Shown: positions 36,245 to 43,986, numbered from the stretch's first letter. The stretch: 64,000 nucleotides of DNA from Bradyrhizobium liaoningense (GCF_018130955.1 NZ_JAFCJM010000005.1:62001-126000); one strand, 5' to 3'. Made by a program: numbers and translations. Notes: generated from the sequence alone by a model not told the origin.

Positions 36245-37840
36245 TCAGATCCTCACAACGCGGTCGTGCAGGCGCGTGATTGCATCGAGCGCCGACAGGA
36301 TGGCCCCCTCCTGCCAGGCAGGCAAGGCGGAGGCGTGCTCGCCGGCAAGCACGATGCGGCCGTCAATCTGGCAGAGGTTCTCGTAGTGCGCGGCACGCGT
36401 CTCCTCGGTCCAGTCGCCGCTGCAGCCGAGCACGAAGGGCACCCGGTGCCAGGCGACCGCCACGCCGGTCTCGAATTCGGCCCTGTATTGCGGATGAACG
36501 GCGGCCCCGAATTCGACCGCGCGCGCGACGCGTTCGGCGGGCGACATCGCTGTGAACTCGTAGGCGTTCGGTCCCTCGAACAGGTAGGCGCCCAGCAGCA
36601 CCCCGCGCCCCGCGCGGTTATAGCCATAATTGGGATAGGCGATCTGGCGGATCGGCAAATCCGTGTAGCTGATGCCGCCATAGATCTGCTCGTCCTCCTC
36701 CCAGAACCGGCGCTTGAACTGGAGGCCGATCTTGACGGAGGCAGCATAAGGCACGGCATCGATCGCCGACTTCATGGCGGCGCTGACATCGATCGGCAGC
36801 TGGCTGAGGATGGAGAGCGGGATCGTGCAGAGGCACCAGTCGGCCTGCACCCGCTGCACGGCGCCCGGCTTGGCGGCATCGACATAGCTAACGGTCACTC
36901 CGCGATCGTCCTGCTTGATCTCCGTGACCTTGGCGTTGAAGCGGATGAGATCACCCACCTCCTTCGCAAAGGCCTTGCCGATCATGTCCATGCCGCCGAC
37001 CGGTTGGAACATCGTGGTCTGGAAATTGTAGTGCGCGAAGCCGCGCAGATAGCGCCAAAGCCGCGACTTCAGGATTTCGGACAGACCAACGGGCTCGCTC
37101 GCCTCCGGCATTGCCGCCAAGCCGCCGCCGGGATCCCTGGCATAGCCGCGGAATTCCGCCGAGATCAGATTGGCCTTGTAGCCATAGCCATTGTCGAGCG
37201 CGCCCCAGGAGCGCAGCGCCTGCAACAGGATCTCCTGATCTTCCTTGGAGGCGGTCTCATCCAGCTTGCCCTGCTGCGTCACCTTGGCGAGCAGCTCGGC
37301 GATCTGCCCCTGAAAGTCGGCCTTCACGGCACGGATGCGCTGCGGCTTGCCGCCGAAAGCGCGAACGGAGTGGAGATAGGCCGCGTGATTGAGCTGGTTG
37401 AACGGCTCGAGCGTAACGTTGAGCCGCTTGCAATAGTCCAGCAGCGCGCGGTGGTGATGGGGAATGCGCCACGGGCCGGGATTGATGTAGAGCCCGTCCT
37501 CGAATTCGCAGGTCTGCTTGAATCCGCCAAGCTCGGTAAAACTGTCCCCGCCGCGGATCGTCCAGTTGCGGCCGCCTGCGCGGGCATTGAATTCGAGGAT
37601 CTGGACCTTGTAGCCCGCCTTGCGCAATTCCAGCGCCGCAGTCATGCCAGCGAGGCCCGCACCGAGCACGAGGACAGTTGTCCCTTTCGGATCGCCTTCG
37701 AGCCGGATCGGCCCCTTGTAGCGCGACTCCGACGCGAAACCGAGACTGGTCATCGCATGATACATCGCCGCGCTGCCGGCGACCGTGCCGATCAGTGCAA
37801 GCAGGTCACGTCGCCGGACGGTTCGATATTCGCTCTGCAT
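36245..37840 (-). CDS. Tat-exported flavin monoamine/amino-acid oxidase family protein
   Basis: A 531-residue FAD-dependent amine oxidase. A Tat-type signal (TVRRRDLLALIGTVAGSAAM) lies at residues 7-26 from ATG 37840. The dinucleotide fold VLVLGAGLAGMTAALELRKAG with ILEFNARAGGRNWT follows; the C-terminal part holds GAYLFEGPNAY and the FAD-closing GRIVLAGEHASALPAWQEGAILSALDAI. It resembles bacterial L-amino-acid or tryptophan oxidases. The next genes encode cytochrome c, secreted RidA and an M20 peptidase, so it may pass electrons to the cytochrome rather than to O2. Substrate unknown; an in-frame start at 37903 is possible. Confidence 0.88.
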   Translation of the reverse strand: MQSEYRTVRRRDLLALIGTVAGSAAMYHAMTSLGFASESRYKGPIRLEGDPKGTTVLVLGAGLAGMTAALELRKAGYKVQILEFNARAGGRNWTIRGGDSFTELGGFKQTCEFEDGLYINPGPWRIPHHHRALLDYCKRLNVTLEPFNQLNHAAYLHSVRAFGGKPQRIRAVKADFQGQIAELLAKVTQQGKLDETASKEDQEILLQALRSWGALDNGYGYKANLISAEFRGYARDPGGGLAAMPEASEPVGLSEILKSRLWRYLRGFAHYNFQTTMFQPVGGMDMIGKAFAKEVGDLIRFNAKVTEIKQDDRGVTVSYVDAAKPGAVQRVQADWCLCTIPLSILSQLPIDVSAAMKSAIDAVPYAASVKIGLQFKRRFWEEDEQIYGGISYTDLPIRQIAYPNYGYNRAGRGVLLGAYLFEGPNAYEFTAMSPAERVARAVEFGAAVHPQYRAEFETGVAVAWHRVPFVLGCSGDWTEETRAAHYENLCQIDGRIVLAGEHASALPAWQEGAILSALDAITRLHDRVVRI

Positions 37841-37991
37841 GGGAAAGATGACTCGGTAGCCGTGCCGTGAGGAAACAGCAGGCTTCGAGGTCAGGCAAGA
37901 CACGCGTTGTTGATCGCCGTCGCACGCGGCAAGACGGGGACCGCGCTTGCAGCGCGATCCCCGTCGAAAGCGTCATACGTCGAATGCAGAA

Positions 37992-38993
37992 TCAGGCGAC
38001 CTTGCGCGCGGCCGCCTTGCCGTCGAGAAAGCCCATCAGGCGGCCGCGAATGATCTCGTCCGCCTCGCTCATAATGCGGTCGACCAGCTCCCTGCACGAG
38101 GGGATGTCGCGGATGAGGCCTGCGACCATGCCGCAGCTCCAGGCGCCGGCATCCATCTCGCCTTCGAGCATGATTCTTGGATAGACGCCCGCGACCTGGT
38201 CGTGGATGTCGTCGATCTTGAGCTTTTCGCCTTTCTCATGCTCGATCTCGAGCAGACGATCGACATTGGCGTTCTTCAACACGCGCTCGGTGTTGCGCAA
38301 TGCACGCATGATCAGGCGCGTGTCGAGCTCGCTCGCCGCGACCAGTGCGTTCTTGACGTTCTGGTGCACGGGGGCTTCCTTGGTCGCAATGAAGCGCGTG
38401 CCCATGTTCATGCCGGCTGCGCCCAGCGACAGCGCTGCGACGAGGCTGCGGCCATCGGCCATGCCGCCGGAGGCGACGAAGGGGATTTTCAGCTCCTCCG
38501 CCGCGCGCGGCAACAGGATCATGTTCGGGATGTCGTCCTCACCGGGATGACCGCCGCATTCAAAACCGTCGACGCTGACAGCATCGCATCCGATCCGCTC
38601 GGCCTTCAGCGAATGACGCACCGAGGTGCATTTGTGGATCACCTTGATGCCGGCCGCCTTCAGCGCGGGCATGTACTGTTCGGGGCTGCGGCCCGCGGTC
38701 TCCACGATATTCACCCCACCCTCGATGATCGCGGCGATGTATTCGGGATAGGGTGGCGCGGCGAAGGTCGGCAGGAAGGTGAGGTTCACGCCGAACGGCT
38801 TGTCCGTCATGTCGCGGCAGCGCGCGATCTCCTTGGCGAGCAATTCCGGGGTCCGCTGCGTCAGTCCGGTGATGATGCCGAGCCCGCCGGCATTGGAGAC
38901 GGCGGATGCGAGCTCGGCAAAGCCGACGAAGTGCATGCCACCCTGGATGATCGGATGCTCGATGCCGAACAGTTCGGTGATCGCGGTCTTCAC
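37992..38993 (-). CDS. Nitronate monooxygenase (2-nitropropane dioxygenase family)
   Basis: A 333-residue FMN-dependent TIM-barrel protein. Motifs are HPIIQGGMHFVGFAELASAVSNAGGLGIITG (FMN phosphate region), VNLTFLP, DAVSVDGFECGGHPGEDD with the catalytic His, PFVASGGMADGRSLVAALSLGAAGMNMGTRFIAT. The sequence fits class II nitronate monooxygenase-like proteins, which oxidise alkyl nitronates such as propionate-3-nitronate. Other members are enoyl-ACP reductase FabK, so nitronate activity is likely but not certain. It is followed by no close partner on its strand. Confidence 0.85.
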   Translation of the reverse strand: MKTAITELFGIEHPIIQGGMHFVGFAELASAVSNAGGLGIITGLTQRTPELLAKEIARCRDMTDKPFGVNLTFLPTFAAPPYPEYIAAIIEGGVNIVETAGRSPEQYMPALKAAGIKVIHKCTSVRHSLKAERIGCDAVSVDGFECGGHPGEDDIPNMILLPRAAEELKIPFVASGGMADGRSLVAALSLGAAGMNMGTRFIATKEAPVHQNVKNALVAASELDTRLIMRALRNTERVLKNANVDRLLEIEHEKGEKLKIDDIHDQVAGVYPRIMLEGEMDAGAWSCGMVAGLIRDIPSCRELVDRIMSEADEIIRGRLMGFLDGKAAARKVA

Positions 38994-39053
38994 GTAGTTT
39001 CCCTCCCGGATGCTGTTATGTGACGCCAGTCTAGCCGCTGTTCCCGACCGCGG

Positions 39054-39791
39054 TCACCATTTCTCTCCGAACGGGCGGATCTCCATTTCAAACGTCCAGG
39101 CGCTCTTCGGCTGCTGATAGAGCTGCCAATAGGCGCCTGCCACGGCCGATGGCGGCATCAACAGGTCGGGATTGTCGAGCGCGTTCGGCCCGAGCGCTTC
39201 GAGCCGGCGCTGCCGCACCCATTCGGTGTCGACGCCGGAATCGATGATGAGATGGGCGACATGGATGTTCTTCGGGCCCAGCTCGCGCGCCATCGCCTGC
39301 GCGACCGCACGCAGGCCGAACTTGGCGCTGGCAAAGGCGGCAAAGCCGCTGCCGCCGCGCAACGAGGCGGTCGCGCCCGTGAAGAAGATGTTGCCGCCAC
39401 CCCGCGGCAGCATCAGCCGGGCGGCTTCGCGGCCCGCGAGAAAGCCGGAATAGCAGGCCATCTCCCACACCTTGCGGAAGACGCGCTCGGTGGTGTCGAG
39501 GATCGGGAAATTGACGTTGGCGCCGACGTTGAAGATACAGACCTCGAGCGGCGCGTGCTTGTCGGCGTCATTGAGGAAGGAGATGATCTCCTCCTCCTTG
39601 CGCGCATCGAGCGAGCGCGCATGGATCTCGCCGCCGGCGGCCTCGACATCCTTCACGAGTGGCGCCAGCTTGTCTCCGTTGCGACGACCCGCGAAGACCG
39701 TGAAGCCCTCGGCGGCAAACTTCTTGGCAATCTCGGAGCCGATGAAATCGCCGGCACCGATGATCGCGGCAGTGGCATTGCGCTTGGACAA
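39054..39791 (-). CDS. SDR-family oxidoreductase, TTG start
   Basis: A 245-residue short-chain dehydrogenase-like protein. The nucleotide motif is atypical, AAIIGAGDFIGSEIAKKF, with GRRN after strand 2; the NVGANVNFPILD, FFTGATASLRGG and FAAFASAKFGLRAVAQAMA segments correspond to the usual NAG, Ser and Tyr/Lys regions, but Tyr of YxxxK is replaced (FASAK). Catalysis may therefore differ from classical SDRs. The TTG at 39791 is chosen because AAGGAGGAGG lies 6-15 bases upstream and the family N-terminus begins there; ATG 39971 would add non-homologous residues. Confidence 0.82.
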   Translation of the reverse strand: MSKRNATAAIIGAGDFIGSEIAKKFAAEGFTVFAGRRNGDKLAPLVKDVEAAGGEIHARSLDARKEEEIISFLNDADKHAPLEVCIFNVGANVNFPILDTTERVFRKVWEMACYSGFLAGREAARLMLPRGGGNIFFTGATASLRGGSGFAAFASAKFGLRAVAQAMARELGPKNIHVAHLIIDSGVDTEWVRQRRLEALGPNALDNPDLLMPPSAVAGAYWQLYQQPKSAWTFEMEIRPFGEKW

Positions 39792-39981
39792 GGTCGCCTC
39801 CTCCTTAGGCCGCGCTCGTTTGGAAACGGCAAGCGGCGTTTCGGCTATGTTGCGACCAACCATAAAGTTCCAAAAAAGAACTGTCAAATTGGAGACGAGG
39901 GGAAGAGGACGGAAACGCAGATTTGCGTTGCTCTTCAAATCAGTTCCTTTTCCAGACTGATCAGGGTGCAATACCCTTCAC

Positions 39982-40102
39982 GTCGTCCTGGCGGAAAGCC
40001 AGGCCCATAACCCCAGGGTTTTGTTGTCGGAACAACTGGCAGTCCTAATCGTCGCGACAATTGGCAGTTGGGATACTGGGTCCCGGCTTTCACTAGGACG
40101 AC
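39982..40102. repeat. Second type of palindromic intergenic repeat
   Basis: The ends GTCGTCCTGG (39982-39991) and CTAGGACGAC (40093-40102) are nearly inverted complements, as are inner pieces GGAAAGCCAGG and CCCGGCTTTC, and CCCAGGG and CTGGG; the centre repeats CAACTGGCAGTCC and CAATTGGCAGTTG. This is a different element from the GTCATTCCGGG family. It lies in a 434-base gap between the SDR gene and the 52-residue gene, which holds nothing else that I can support. Confidence 0.7.
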
Positions 40103-40225
40103 GGTTTGGAGAATTCGAACTGGCGCGGCCACAGGCTCGCATTGGCGGAGTGTGAGGTGAATGCATGCGCACATGGGAATGGCCGGGCACGGACCCGGCC
40201 ATTCGGTATCGAGGACCTGATGCGC

Positions 40226-40384
40226 TCAATGCGTCCTGGTCTTGTGCCACTTCTCGAGATCGAGCTTCGGGTCGTCGGAGCGCTGCTCCTTGTCCGGATT
40301 GCCCTTCCAGGGCTTGTCCGTCTGTGCATGCGATCCCCAGTCGTTCTGGTTGCGGGGATCGTCGGTCGGCTTCTCCTTACTCAT
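40226..40384 (-). CDS. Small hydrophilic protein (52 residues)
   Basis: A 52-residue, highly charged protein beginning MSKEKPTDDPRNQNDWGSHA, rich in Asp, Lys, Pro and Trp and probably disordered. GAGGAGC precedes the ATG. It lies 23 bases downstream of the PRC-barrel gene and is probably co-transcribed with it from the EcfG-like promoter at 40801-40825. Short hydrophilic proteins of this kind are common in alphaproteobacterial general-stress regulons; no function is known. Confidence 0.65.
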   Translation of the reverse strand: MSKEKPTDDPRNQNDWGSHAQTDKPWKGNPDKEQRSDDPKLDLEKWHKTRTH

Positions 40385-40407
40385 CGGAAGCTCCTCAGTA
40401 TACCGCC

Positions 40408-40767
40408 TCAGGCGAATGGCACGCCATAATAGGCGTTCACCGCGCGCACCTTGGCATCGTCGCCCCAATTCCATTCGGCCTGCTCGCCATAATGCGGGGC
40501 GCCCAGCAATTCCTTCTCGGTGATTCCGGTGACATAGCCGCCGAGCGCCTTGTCATATTTCAGCGATTGCCACGGCAGCGGATAGTGGTCGTTGCCGAGT
40601 CCGAGGAACCCGCCAAATCCCAGCACGGCGTAGGATACCCGGCCGCTCTTCTTGTCGATCATCACGCGCTCGATCAAGCCGATCTTGTTCCGATCGATCC
40701 CGTACACGGAGGTTCCCTCGACCTTGTCACTACCGATTAGTGTGCCCGTTTCGCTCTCGTCCATCAT
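40408..40767 (-). CDS. PRC-barrel domain protein
   Basis: A 119-residue soluble protein with a PRC-barrel domain (about residues 12-75): GSDKVEGTSVYGIDRNKIGLIERVMIDKKSGRVSYAVLGFGGFLGLGNDHYPLPW. The C-terminal 40 residues are acidic and aromatic. PRC-barrel proteins of this length are often stress-induced in rhizobia. GGGAGA precedes the ATG at 40767; a second ATG is the next codon. A one-mismatch EcfG promoter lies 34 bases upstream. Partner molecule unknown. Confidence 0.88.
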   Translation of the reverse strand: MMDESETGTLIGSDKVEGTSVYGIDRNKIGLIERVMIDKKSGRVSYAVLGFGGFLGLGNDHYPLPWQSLKYDKALGGYVTGITEKELLGAPHYGEQAEWNWGDDAKVRAVNAYYGVPFA

Positions 40768-40800
40768 CTCAAATCTCCCTCGCTTGCAATAGCTTGGACC

Positions 40801-40825
40801 AACCTTGGCGCGATGCGATCGTTCC
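40801..40825 (-). promoter_or_regulatory. EcfG-like promoter (one mismatch)
   Basis: On the minus strand GGAAC (40825-40821), 16 bases, GGTT (40804-40801). One mismatch to GGAAC-N16-CGTT, 34 bases before the PRC-barrel start. Confidence 0.5.
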
Positions 40826-40983
40826 GGCGCAGATTGCCGCGTGCGCTCTGGCGCTTTGGAACAACCGTCTGCATCGCAGAATTCTATCCGCACCTCATCA
40901 AGGGCGATCCGAACGAATGTCATCAAGGGCGCCGCACAACAGATGTTTGAGTGCATCGTGCCAGGCAAGGAATGAGGTGAGCC

Positions 40984-41211
40984 ATGAGCGACTACAGGGA
41001 CATCCAGCACGGCGTCAATGATCCCGTCGACGGCGTCGACGTGAAGTGGCGCATCGATTCCAACCAGACACCGCATGAGCGGGCGCAGCGTCACGCCGAC
41101 GTCCGCGCGATGCCCACGGCGCAACCGGGCGAGCCGTTCCTGCCCGAGCGATTGCGGCGGCCGCCGACCGATCCGCTCAACCCGCGCACCGGCCGCAATC
41201 CTGCCGACTAG
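40984..41211 (+). CDS. Small hypothetical protein
   Basis: A 75-residue soluble protein beginning MSDYRDIQHGVNDPVDGVDVKWRID, with a Pro/Arg-rich C-terminal half (LPERLRRPPTDPLNPRTGRNPAD). No domain recognised. GAGGTGAGCC lies just before the ATG. It is divergent from the PRC-barrel operon. The next 223 bases before the PAP2 gene hold no other gene that I can support. Confidence 0.55.
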   Translation: MSDYRDIQHGVNDPVDGVDVKWRIDSNQTPHERAQRHADVRAMPTAQPGEPFLPERLRRPPTDPLNPRTGRNPAD

Positions 41212-41434
41212 CACACGGTGGCCCGATCGAAAAATCCTTCGTCCACCTCGCGAACCGACGACGAAGATGTCGGCCTTTCGCCAGCATCCTTTCTGCGCAC
41301 CTGCGTGCCGGTGAGAAACAAAATGGTCCCGGTGCGAGCGCACCACCAGCCTCTCGGTTCAGGTCAAAAGGAACATTCCTCCGCACGCAGGTTTTACAAA
41401 ACTGTCACGGAGAAATGGTTGCCGCTGAAGCACG

Positions 41435-42007
41435 ATGGCTTTTCCAACCGTCAAACCAACCAGAGCAGACGTCGCAGTCGCAAACGAGATCTCGGCCCAT
41501 GTGAGCCCCGGCGTGGAGCGGGCCGCGCAGACGCTCACCTGGGGCGCGGACGAGCACGTTCTTCTCGCACTTTCCATTGCCGGCTGGCTGTATGCGCAGA
41601 GACGGCGACCGGAGGCCAAGCCGATCGCGAACCATCTGCTGGCTGTATCACTCGTCACCACCGTCCTCACGCACATTCTGAAATCGGTCTTCGATCAGAC
41701 CAGGCCTGACAGATTGACGGTGCGCGGCCACTGGCGAGGTATCCCGACATCGGGACGAGCGCGCGACGCATTTCCATCCGGCCACGCGACGCATATGGGT
41801 GCCCTCGCCTCCGCGGCAGGTTTGCTGCCGCCCGGCCGGCGGCACCTCGCACGCGGCCTTGCGATTGGATTGTCGCTGACCCGCATCACATTGCTCGCGC
41901 ATTGGACCAGCGACGTGCTGGCCGGCTTTGCGCTCGGCGTCACCGTGGAACGGCTGCTACGCCCACTGACCCTGACGCGGCCGCGCAAAGAGCGAAGATC
42001 GCAATGA
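41435..42007 (+). CDS. PAP2-superfamily phosphatase
   Basis: A 190-residue membrane phosphatase. The three PAP2 motifs are present: KSVFDQTRP (KxxxxxxRP), DAFPSGHATHMG (PSGH) and TRITLLAHWTSDVLAG (SRxxxxxHxxxD with Thr for Ser). Several hydrophobic helices surround them. Members dephosphorylate lipid phosphates such as undecaprenyl-PP or phosphatidate. Its stop overlaps the start of the first DUF3147 gene (ATGA), so the three genes form an operon. Confidence 0.88.
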   Translation: MAFPTVKPTRADVAVANEISAHVSPGVERAAQTLTWGADEHVLLALSIAGWLYAQRRRPEAKPIANHLLAVSLVTTVLTHILKSVFDQTRPDRLTVRGHWRGIPTSGRARDAFPSGHATHMGALASAAGLLPPGRRHLARGLAIGLSLTRITLLAHWTSDVLAGFALGVTVERLLRPLTLTRPRKERRSQ

Positions 42008-42351
42008 CCGAGTATGTCATCCGCTTCATCGCCGGAGGCCTGATCGTGTCGGCCTTTGCAACCTTGAGCGACATGCTTCGGCCCAAGAGTTTTGCGGGCC
42101 TGCTGGGCGCAGCGCCGTCGGTGGCACTAGCGACGCTCGGCATCGCCGTCGTCCGGCATGGCGCGCAATACGCCGCCGCTGAAAGCTGGACGATGATGTA
42201 CGGTGCAGTCGCACTGGCCTGCTACAGCCTGGTTGTCTGCCAACTGCTCATGCGCAGCCGCATCAACGCACTTCCGGCAACGATCGTCTCACTTCCCGTT
42301 TGGCTCTTCGTCGCGTTCGGCTTGCTCGCTGGCTTTGGAGGCGGGCGCTGA
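42004..42351 (+). CDS. DUF3147 membrane protein, first copy
   Basis: A 115-residue inner-membrane protein with four helices (about residues 5-22, 38-52, 65-82 and 93-110). The block RPKSFAGLLGAAPSVALATLG is characteristic of DUF3147. It overlaps the PAP2 stop by 4 bases and the next gene by 1 base, implying translational coupling. Function unknown; the association with a PAP2 phosphatase suggests a role in the envelope or lipids, which is inference. Confidence 0.82.
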   Translation: MTEYVIRFIAGGLIVSAFATLSDMLRPKSFAGLLGAAPSVALATLGIAVVRHGAQYAAAESWTMMYGAVALACYSLVVCQLLMRSRINALPATIVSLPVWLFVAFGLLAGFGGGR

Positions 42352-42833
42352 TGCTGATCAAGCTGTCGCTCTCCTCGCTCCAAGCGACCCATTGGCAGGA
42401 ATATGCCGTTCGGTTCGCGCTCGGCGGTGCGGCGACTGTTCTCGCTGGAATCGTGGGCGCGCGGTTCGGAACAGCCGTCGGCGGACTGTTTCTCGCCCTG
42501 CCCGCCATCTTCTGTGCAAGCGCGACGCTGGTCGAGCGGCATGAGCGGCGCGTCAAGCAGAAGAAGGAACTGCGTGGCGACAGGCGGGGTCGGCAAGCTG
42601 CGGCATTGGATGCGGCGGGTGCCGGATTGGGAAGCGCAGGCCTCGTGGCGTTTGCCGCGCTGTTCTCCATCGTGGTCCCGACCAGCGTCCTCGGCGCATT
42701 CATCGTCGCGCTGATCGCCTGGGGCAGCGTGGCGGTGTCGATGTGGTTGCTGCGCCGAAATCTCCGCGTCACGCATCACCGCAGCGCCGTCAAGCGTGCC
42801 CCCTCAGCGCACGGTCACAGCCGCTTCTCGTAG
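42351..42833 (+). CDS. DUF3147-like membrane protein, second copy
   Basis: A 160-residue membrane protein. Residues about 18-58 (YAVRFALGGAATVLAGIVGARFGTAVGGLFLALPAIFCASATLV) parallel the first DUF3147 protein, followed by a basic cytoplasmic loop (ERHERRVKQKKELRGDRRGRQ) and two further helices. The C-terminal tail is basic with His. The start ATG shares its A with the previous stop. Two unlike DUF3147 copies in overlap suggest a heteromer. Its end overlaps the convergent 63-residue gene by 30 bases. Confidence 0.78.
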   Translation: MLIKLSLSSLQATHWQEYAVRFALGGAATVLAGIVGARFGTAVGGLFLALPAIFCASATLVERHERRVKQKKELRGDRRGRQAAALDAAGAGLGSAGLVAFAALFSIVVPTSVLGAFIVALIAWGSVAVSMWLLRRNLRVTHHRSAVKRAPSAHGHSRFS

Positions 42834-42995
42834 CTTCAAGAAGTCATACATCTCGGCCGCGGTCTGAAGCTGCTCGATGCGGGCGACGATGCCATCGCGC
42901 TTGTCGCGCGGCGCACGGGCAAGCTCGCGCTCGAGCCGAAGCCGTTGCGCTTCGAGGCGCTGTTCGAATGTGTGGGGTTCGGAGCGCCTACGCAT
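42804..42995 (-). CDS. Small helical protein (63 residues)
   Basis: A 63-residue protein of one long charged helix (FEQRLEAQRLRLERELARA) followed by a second helix (GIVARIEQLQTAAEMYDFLKLRE), probably coiled coil. Its ATG overlaps the last 8 bases of the upstream 49-residue gene, so they are translationally coupled. Its 3' end overlaps the convergent DUF3147 gene by 30 bases. No family name known to me. Confidence 0.6.
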   Translation of the reverse strand: MRRRSEPHTFEQRLEAQRLRLERELARAPRDKRDGIVARIEQLQTAAEMYDFLKLREAAVTVR

Positions 42996-43137
42996 CTGCT
43001 GTCCTCGGCGGTTGCAGGCCCGGGCTGTTGGCCCAGCGGTCGAGCTGTTCGATGACTTGCTGGTGGCTTGGCCGTCGCGGCTCGGGCGCGTTCGGTTCCT
43101 CGGATAGCTTGCGGGGCAGTCGGACTTCTTCCGCCAT
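42988..43137 (-). CDS. Very small protein (49 residues)
   Basis: A 49-residue hydrophilic protein, MAEEVRLPRKLSEEPNAPE..., ending LQPPRTADA. GAGGAGAG lies 6 bases before the ATG at 43137. Its last codons overlap the start of the 63-residue gene by 8 bases, which supports both frames as real. Probably a disordered, stress-associated peptide; no family recognised. Confidence 0.55.
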   Translation of the reverse strand: MAEEVRLPRKLSEEPNAPEPRRPSHQQVIEQLDRWANSPGLQPPRTADA

Positions 43138-43252
43138 GGTGTCTCTCCTCACCCCTTGGTCAGACAATGCACGACCCTCGCTGTTTGTTCAAGTGTAACT
43201 TATTGATTTTATTTGGTAATTTTGCTAATTTGGGGTGTTTCGCGACTCCCTG

Positions 43253-43307
43253 GGAACTCTTGCGAAGTTGGTTTGTTGAGCAAACTACTCAACTTGCTAA
43301 CTTTGCG
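43253..43307 (+). promoter_or_regulatory. EcfG-like promoter with nested dyad before the RHH gene
   Basis: GGAAC (43253-43257), 16 bases, TGTT (43274-43277): one mismatch to the EcfG consensus, 38 bases before ATG 43316. Around and after its -10, GTTGAG (43275-43280) and CTCAAC (43288-43293) form a dyad, with a weaker outer pair TGCGAAGTT (43261-43269) and AACTTTGCG (43299-43307). The surrounding 120 bases are clearly AT-rich for this genome. A candidate autoregulatory operator. Confidence 0.45.
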
Positions 43308-43315
43308 TGGTCCCC

Positions 43316-43564
43316 ATGAACGATCTCCGCGCCGAGCGCCTTCAGGTAATGCTGTCGCCTGAAGAGTTGGCCCTTGTTGACGATTTCAGATTCAAGCACC
43401 GCATGCCGACTCGGGCGGCGGCCGTCCGCGAACTGCTCAAGCTTGGACTTGCAAGCATCGGCCTCGATGCGTCCGCCGGAACCAAGTCGAGCGACTTCGG
43501 TGTGTTCGGTCGCGGACCCGAGGGGCACATCCAGGCCGGCGAGAACGGCAATTCCGACGATTGA
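43316..43564 (+). CDS. Ribbon-helix-helix-like small regulator
   Basis: An 82-residue protein. Residues 8-45 (RLQVMLSPEELALVDDFRFKHRMPTRAAAVRELLKLGL) have the strand-helix-helix pattern of CopG/Arc-type ribbon-helix-helix repressors. The C-terminal half is Gly/Ser-rich and probably disordered. GTG 43307 is a possible alternative start. No toxin gene adjoins it. The dyad just upstream would fit autoregulation. Confidence 0.72.
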   Translation: MNDLRAERLQVMLSPEELALVDDFRFKHRMPTRAAAVRELLKLGLASIGLDASAGTKSSDFGVFGRGPEGHIQAGENGNSDD

Positions 43565-43722
43565 TCAGATCCGGCGAGATCCACGAACGCCTGTCGGCCA
43601 AACGCAAACGACCCCGACACGGGCGTGCCGAGGTCGTCCTTGGAGATAGCCTTCGGCCCACCGGGGGAATGAAGCCGAAAGCAAGTGGTTGACTCGTGGG
43701 CTGAGGATTCGTTCCTGAAGCG

Positions 43723-43929
43723 TCAGCCGGTCGGCGGCGTGCCGGAATCATCCGGCGTCCTGCCCGGGCCGGGAGTCTTGCCGGCGTCGTCGAGCTTGGG
43801 ATCCCGCGTCGCTTCGCGCGACGGCGACCCCTTCTGCTCCGCCTTGTGCACGGTTTGCGCACGACGCTTGTCCCGCGGCTGATCTTCCCCGCGCTGGTCC
43901 TTGATGATGCCGTGGTCGGAATGCGCCAT
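43723..43929 (-). CDS. Small hydrophilic protein (68 residues)
   Basis: A 68-residue, strongly charged protein (MAHSDHGIIKDQRGEDQPRDKRRAQ...), with a Pro/Gly-rich C-terminus ending GTPPTG. It is predicted to be disordered. GAGAGGAAA precedes the ATG. A one-mismatch EcfG-like site lies 32 bases upstream. Similar short proteins are typical of rhizobial stress regulons, but this one has no known function. Confidence 0.6.
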   Translation of the reverse strand: MAHSDHGIIKDQRGEDQPRDKRRAQTVHKAEQKGSPSREATRDPKLDDAGKTPGPGRTPDDSGTPPTG

Positions 43930-43961
43930 GACGTTTCCTCTCGCTCTCGGTTCAACGCGGT

Positions 43962-43986
43962 TACGCACCGGAGGGGCAAATGTTCC
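43962..43986 (-). promoter_or_regulatory. EcfG-like promoter (one mismatch)
   Basis: On the minus strand GGAAC (43986-43982), 16 bases, CGTA (43965-43962). One mismatch to GGAAC-N16-CGTT, 32 bases before the 68-residue gene. Confidence 0.4.

Noticed and set aside
36143..37870. 575-codon plus-strand frame
   Set aside because: Antisense to the amine oxidase and cytochrome genes, low-complexity Arg/Ala/Gly composition, no ribosome site or family match.
40031..40055. GGAAC-N16-CGTC resembling an EcfG promoter
   Set aside because: It lies inside the palindromic repeat 39982-40102 and no plus-strand gene follows within a useful distance.
41370..41393. GGAAC followed by GGTT with a 15-base gap before the PAP2 gene
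   Set aside because: The spacing is off and one base mismatches, so support is too weak to annotate.
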